NCBI GenBank assembly: GCA_031259805.1
Contig: JAIRKX010000003.1
Coordinates: 1-9,192 of the forward strand
Origin: Prevotellaceae bacterium
GTDB taxonomy: Bacteria > Bacteroidota > Bacteroidia > Bacteroidales > UBA932
Reading direction: 5' to 3'
Length of the DNA: 9,192 nt
Under the pieces are notes generated by a model, which saw only the letters and a list, made by a program, of their open reading frames with translations, searched no databases and was not told the DNA's origin. The position numbers and the translations under genes were made by a program. Shown one piece after another: positions 6,353-9,192 of the stretch (the first letter of the stretch is position 1; each line of letters begins with the position of its first letter).

Positions 6353-7771
6353 TTAATACACTTCTATGGCGCTCAGTGTCGGGCAGGCCAGCGAGCGGCG
6401 GATATGTATACGAAGCTTGTCCGACGAGGTGGCCGGAAACTGGAGAATGCGCTTGTAACCGATGGTGGTTGCGCTTGCCAGCGACGTCCATGCGTGCGAT
6501 GCGTCGTCCCAATAGTCCACATCGACGGCGGCGATGCGTTGCCCTAATGGGATGTATTCCTGCAGCAGTAGCCGGCTAAAGGTCTGCGGCGCGGAGAGGG
6601 TTATTTCTAATGTGGCGGTGGTAACGGTATCGTCGGTCGCCCAATAGGTATCGAAGTCGGAATCGAGCAGGTGTACGGTGGAGTAGCGGGGGGAGTTGCC
6701 CCGGATGTTGTCGGCCGTTATCGTGGCGCCGGCTGCGAGATTGTGTCGAAAGTCGGCTTCAATAGCGGCGCAAAAGTCCATGAGGCGAGTGGAATCATTG
6801 GGATGTATACGGCCATTCCGGTCGGGCGGTACATTCAACAGCAGATTGCTGTTCCGACCTACGGAGGCGTAATAAATAGCCCGCAATTCGTCGACCGACT
6901 TAACCTTATCGTCGGTGGCGGGACTGTAGAACCAGCCCGAACGAATCGACACGTCGGCTTCGGCGGGAATCCATGCCTGACCGTCGATGTTGCCGGTCGT
7001 CAGTGTGTCGAGTGTCGGTATTTTCCCCGGTTCAAAGCCGTCGGTGTTGAGGCGCGACCAGTTGGTTTCGCCGGCGCGACCGTCCTCGTTGCCTATCCAC
7101 CGGCAACCCGGACCGACGTCGCTAAAAATTACCGACGACGGCTGGTAACGATAGACGGTGCGATGGAACAGCGGCCAGTCGTATACCTGTCGTTTACCGT
7201 TGTCGCCCTCGCCGTTGGCTCCGTCGAACCATTGCTCGAATACCTCGCCGTAGCTTGTCAGGACTTCGGCCAGCATAGCGGCAAAGACTTCGTTATAGTC
7301 GGGTGTGCCGTATGTCGGATGATTGCGATCCCACGGCGAGAGGTAGACGCCGAACTTCAGTCCGGCTGCCCGGCAGGCGTCCGACAGTTCGCGCAGGACA
7401 TCGCCGCGGCCGTCGCGCCATTCGCTTTCGCGTACCGTATGCGTACTGTAACGGCTCGGCCACAAACAAAATCCGTCGTGGTGTTTGGCCGTAATGATAA
7501 TACCTTTCATACCGGCTTTCACGGCCGTTTCGGCCCATTGCCGACAGTCGAGCGCGACGGGGCGGAACACCTGCGGGTCTTCGCGCCCGTCGCCCCATTC
7601 CATGTCGGTAAACGTGTTCGGCCCAAAGTGGACAAACATGTAATACTCCATTTTTTGCCACTCCAACTGAGCGGTTGTCGGGACAGGCCCGTACGGTGCA
7701 GGCGGCGCTACCGGCATCCGGCAGGCTTGAAGCAGCGCACAAAGCGCCGAGATTAAAATAATACGTGTCAT
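6353..7771 (-). CDS. GH29 alpha-L-fucosidase with C-terminal F5/8C (CBM32-like) domain, lipoprotein
   Basis: The 472-residue enzyme is predicted to release terminal alpha-linked L-fucose from glycans such as host or mucin-type chains. MTRIILISALCALLQAC is a lipoprotein signal with lipobox LQAC (Cys17), so the enzyme is probably anchored in the envelope. The catalytic domain (about 35-340) shows YYMFVHFGPNTFTDMEWGDG (43-62), TAKHHDGFCLWPS (94-106), GVYLSPWDRN (141-150) and WFDGANGEG (181-189) with nucleophile Asp183. Glu229 in WIGNEDG is the likely acid/base; its nearness to Asp183 suggests the alpha-1,3/4-type subfamily GH29-B, an inference from remembered family patterns. WIPAEADVSIRSGWFY (267-282) and NLLLNVPPDRNGRI (309-322) are further family motifs. 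Residues about 345-472 resemble a discoidin/F5-8C carbohydrate-binding module. It is the first gene of the minus-strand pair and has its own promoter. Confidence 0.93.
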   Translation of the reverse strand: MTRIILISALCALLQACRMPVAPPAPYGPVPTTAQLEWQKMEYYMFVHFGPNTFTDMEWGDGREDPQVFRPVALDCRQWAETAVKAGMKGIIITAKHHDGFCLWPSRYSTHTVRESEWRDGRGDVLRELSDACRAAGLKFGVYLSPWDRNHPTYGTPDYNEVFAAMLAEVLTSYGEVFEQWFDGANGEGDNGKRQVYDWPLFHRTVYRYQPSSVIFSDVGPGCRWIGNEDGRAGETNWSRLNTDGFEPGKIPTLDTLTTGNIDGQAWIPAEADVSIRSGWFYSPATDDKVKSVDELRAIYYASVGRNSNLLLNVPPDRNGRIHPNDSTRLMDFCAAIEADFRHNLAAGATITADNIRGNSPRYSTVHLLDSDFDTYWATDDTVTTATLEITLSAPQTFSRLLLQEYIPLGQRIAAVDVDYWDDASHAWTSLASATTIGYKRILQFPATSSDKLRIHIRRSLACPTLSAIEVY

Positions 7772-7794
7772 TTTTTCTTTTGGTTGATACAGTG

Positions 7795-7825
7795 CAAAGA
7801 TACGTTTTTATTTTAGGAGTTAAAG
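7795..7825 (-). promoter_or_regulatory. Probable promoter of the GH29-GH3 pair
   Basis: On the minus strand TATCTTTG (7795-7802, followed by C) matches the -7 consensus TAnnTTTG. The -33 region is weak: CTTT at 7822-7825 with 19-base spacing, or TTTA at 7821-7824 with 18. The -7 box ends 23 bases before the GH29 ATG, giving a short leader without a Shine-Dalgarno sequence. No sugar-sensor or operator motif was recognised nearby. Confidence 0.6.
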
Positions 7826-7879
7826 GAATAATTACGGTAACGGGCAACAGATACTATAGTGTTGCTCCGATCTGTTTAG

Positions 7880-7907
7880 AACTAAGAGTTAAGAACTAAG
7901 AGTTGAG
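7880..7907. repeat. Heptad array, left flank of the repeat island
   Basis: Four consecutive 7-base units: AACTAAG, AGTTAAG, AACTAAG, AGTTGAG. The same units occur in inverted orientation at 8237-8271. GAACTAAGAGTTAAGA at 7879-7894 is the exact reverse complement of 8243-8258, a 16-base perfect inverted repeat about 350 bases apart. The units differ by one or two bases from the AATTAAG/AATTAGG heptads at 3913-3933. Confidence 0.85.
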
Positions 7908-7936
7908 AAGTTGAAAAGGTGAAGTGCGCTACGCGC

Positions 7937-8024
7937 GGTGAAAAGGTGAAAGGGTGAAAGGGTGAAAGGGTGAAAAGGTAACAGGGTGAAAGGGTGAAAA
8001 GGTGAAAAGGGTGAAAGGGTGAAC
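7937..8024. repeat. 8-bp purine-rich tandem array (GGTGAAAG)
   Basis: Eleven near-identical units run without break: GGTGAAAA, GGTGAAAG three times, GGTGAAAA, the variant GGTAACAG (7977-7984), GGTGAAAG, GGTGAAAA, a 9-base unit (8001-8009), GGTGAAAG and a closing GGTGAAC. The plus strand is almost all purine apart from the regular T. A small GCGC-TAC-GCGC inverted repeat (7926-7936) and a degenerate TTGAAAAGGTGAAG stretch precede the array. The period is not a multiple of three, and the open frame on the opposite strand is low-complexity Phe/Pro/Ser/His, so coding is unlikely. Confidence 0.9.
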
Positions 8025-8025
8025 A

Positions 8026-8053
8026 ATTATTGCCGTCGGTTTTAACCGACGGA
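8026..8053. repeat. Short hairpin repeat element, copy 2
   Basis: CCGTCGGTT (8033-8041) and AACCGACGG (8044-8052) form a nine-pair stem, preceded by ATTATTG as in the copy at 190-217. The two 28-base elements differ only at two positions: C204 and G209 in copy 1 are T8040 and A8045 here. Those positions pair with each other, so the stem is kept. The element directly abuts the purine-rich array. It lies outside the expected transcripts, which argues against a terminator. Confidence 0.8.
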
Positions 8054-8098
8054 ATGAAAATAAAGAAGCGTGCCGTTAGGCTCGCTATGTTGGTAGAA

Positions 8099-8216
8099 TC
8101 CACCCCCGCCCTACGGGCACCCCCGCCAGCGGGGGAGAGCTACGCAGGCCTCGCCTGTCAGGTTCCTCCGCACGGCTGTCCCCCGCTGGCGGGGGTGCCC
8201 GCAGGGCGGGGGTGGA
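8099..8216. repeat. Long nested palindrome, 38-base arms with one mismatch
   Basis: Left arm 8099-8136 and right arm 8179-8216 are reverse complements except for one A/C mismatch (8113 against 8202). A 42-base loop separates them. Each arm contains smaller palindromes: CCCCCGC/GCGGGGG around CA (8120-8135), matched in the right arm, and GCCC/GGGC around TAC (8108-8118). The loop has its own five-pair hairpin, CAGGC/GCCTG (8145-8157). The arms are very GC-rich and sit in AT-rich flanks. No transposase gene is present and no clear target-site duplication was found, so a REP/BIME-like or MITE-like element is the best guess. Confidence 0.92.
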
Positions 8217-8236
8217 ATGGTTCACACTTCATCGTT

Positions 8237-8271
8237 CTTAACTCTTAACTCTTAGTTCTTAGTTCTTAGTT
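8237..8271. repeat. Heptad array, right flank of the repeat island
   Basis: Five 7-base units: CTTAACT twice, then CTTAGTT three times. Read on the minus strand these are AACTAAG three times and AGTTAAG twice, the same units as at 7880-7907. The two arrays are therefore inverted relative to each other and bracket the purine array, hairpin and palindrome. Confidence 0.85.
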
Positions 8272-8380
8272 CATTGTTCCCCGTGGGGGCTCCTCGCCAT
8301 GACGGAGCAATGAATCACCTCATCATTACATCATCACATATGTATTAGATGCGTCAGCCCTGCGCCGCCACGCCTCCCAT

Positions 8381-8411
8381 TTTCATAACTAAAAAAAAAA
8401 TTGTACTTTTG
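8381..8411 (+). promoter_or_regulatory. Probable trxB promoter
   Basis: TACTTTTG (8404-8411, followed by C) matches the TAnnTTTG -7 box, with TTTC at 8381-8384 exactly 19 bases upstream as the -33 box. A run of A residues (8391-8400) fills much of the spacer. The leader to the ATG at 8447 is about 30 bases and A-rich, with no Shine-Dalgarno sequence. Confidence 0.7.
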
Positions 8412-8446
8412 CAGGCCATTCAAGGTATTGAAAGAATAAATAGAAA

Positions 8447-9192
8447 ATGAGTACAGAGGTCGAAAAAACAGCATGTTTAATTATCGGAGGCGGGCCAGCC
8501 GGTTATACGGCCGCCATTTATTTGTCGCGGGCTAATCTGAAGCCGGTGTTGTATGAAGGTACGACGCCCGGCGGACAATTAACTACCACCACCGATGTCG
8601 AGAATTTTCCGGGCTATCCCAACGGGGTATCGGGGATGGCGATGATGGCGGATATCAAAACGCAGGCCGAACGCTTCGGCGCGGATATTCGTCGCGGCAC
8701 GGCCACTCGCGCCGACTTGTCGCAACGGCCTTTTAAAATCACGATTGACGATACGCATCTAATCGAAACCGACGCGCTGATAATCGCCACAGGCGCCACA
8801 GCCCGCTATTTGGGATTAGAGTCGGAACAACGCTTCCGCGGACAAGGCGTATCGGCCTGCGCTACCTGCGACGGGTTCTTTTACCGGAATCGTGACGTGG
8901 CGGTCGTCGGTGGCGGCGATACAGCCTGCGAAGAGGCGGTCTACCTGGCCGGCATTTGCCGTAAGGTCTATATGATTGTCCGTCGACATGTATTACGCGC
9001 TTCGAAAACCATGCAGGAACGGGTGATGTGTAACCCGAAGATCGAAATCCTGTGGGAACATCAGCCTCAGGAAATCTTAGGCGACGACAATGGGGTAACC
9101 GGCCTGTGTTTGCGGCATAAAAGCGGCAACGAGACGACGATCGACATCCACGGGCTGTTCCTCGCCATCGGGCATCATCCCAATTCGGAGTT
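8447..9192 (+). CDS. trxB: Thioredoxin reductase, N-terminal part (cut by window end)
   Basis: TrxB passes electrons from NADPH through FAD and a redox-active disulfide to thioredoxin in the cytoplasm. The window holds 248 codons of a protein usually near 310-320 residues, and the frame is open to the last base. Motifs seen in order are the FAD-binding GGGPAG (14-19), GGQLTTTTDVENFPG (42-56), ATGATAR (114-120), the redox centre CATC (Cys138, Cys141) followed by DG, the NADPH-binding GGGDTACEEA (155-164), VRR (178-180) contacting the NADPH phosphate, and AIGHHPN (240-246). The start ATG follows an A-rich leader and begins a normal family N-terminus. It is divergent from the GH29 gene and has its own promoter. 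Nothing suggests damage; the truncation is only the window edge. Confidence 0.95.
   Translation, partial: MSTEVEKTACLIIGGGPAGYTAAIYLSRANLKPVLYEGTTPGGQLTTTTDVENFPGYPNGVSGMAMMADIKTQAERFGADIRRGTATRADLSQRPFKITIDDTHLIETDALIIATGATARYLGLESEQRFRGQGVSACATCDGFFYRNRDVAVVGGGDTACEEAVYLAGICRKVYMIVRRHVLRASKTMQERVMCNPKIEILWEHQPQEILGDDNGVTGLCLRHKSGNETTIDIHGLFLAIGHHPNSE

Larger units (their letters stand above)
7772..8446. other. 675-base gene-free repeat island between divergent genes
   Basis: No credible coding frame was found on either strand; the open frames here read through low-complexity repeats. In order, the stretch holds the GH29 promoter (minus strand), a heptad array (7880-7907), a purine-rich 8-bp array (7937-8024), a short hairpin element (8026-8053), a long nested palindrome (8099-8216), a heptad array in the opposite orientation (8237-8271), a GC-rich piece with small inverted repeats (8279-8308), and the trxB promoter. 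The repeats lie between the two divergent promoters, so neither flanking transcript should include them. The minus strand of about 8289-8303 resembles the dispersed CGTCATTGCGAGGAGC-type repeats I recall from many bacterial genomes; this is from memory and uncertain. Confidence 0.85.

Noticed and set aside
6671..7756. Long plus-strand open frame (361 codons) opposite the GH29 gene
   Set aside because: Antisense shadow of the fucosidase gene with no recognisable domains or promoter.
7882..8103. Minus-strand open frame through the purine-rich array
   Set aside because: It reads the 8-bp array as a low-complexity Phe/Pro/Ser/His peptide and runs into the hairpin; there is no sign of real coding.

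Overview
The window reads as a chromosomal segment of a Bacteroidota (Bacteroidales-type) bacterium. The evidence is promoter boxes of the TAnnTTTG type, four of them with a TTTG-like box 19 bases upstream; almost no Shine-Dalgarno sequences; A-rich leaders before start codons; lipoprotein-type glycoside hydrolases; and a TolC/HlyD pair of the kind common in that phylum. I cannot name the genus. All protein genes look intact except the last, which the window edge cuts.

Layout. 1-297 is gene-free: a 23-bp tandem repeat array whose core is self-complementary, a short hairpin element, then a promoter. A tRNA-Cys gene (anticodon GCA) lies at 298-368. A plus-strand operon follows from a promoter at 457-487: a TolC-like outer-membrane factor, an HlyD-like periplasmic adaptor and, 24 bases on, tsaB for tRNA t6A modification. 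Converging on it is a minus-strand pair of predicted lipoprotein sugar hydrolases: a GH29 alpha-L-fucosidase with a C-terminal F5/8C-like (CBM32-type) domain, then a GH3 beta-glycosidase. tsaB and the GH3 gene overlap tail to tail by 11 bases inside a heptad repeat. 7772-8446 is a 675-base gene-free island between two divergent promoters, filled with repeats: inverted heptad arrays, an 8-bp purine-rich array, a second copy of the short hairpin, and a nested palindrome with 38-base arms. The window ends in the first 248 codons of trxB (thioredoxin reductase).

How the genes work together. TolC and HlyD would form the outer-membrane and periplasmic parts of an export pump whose inner-membrane component is not in this window. 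The two hydrolases would act on the cell envelope, removing terminal fucose and then beta-linked sugars from glycans, without a SusC/SusD pair nearby. tRNA-Cys, tsaB and trxB are housekeeping genes.

The least explained material is the intergenic DNA. Several separate sites carry short-period (7, 8 or 23 bp) arrays. Two hairpin families differ between copies only, or almost only, by changes that keep base pairing. This suggests structured, possibly mobile or recombining repeat DNA. I saw no defence system, CRISPR array, insertion sequence or transposase gene.
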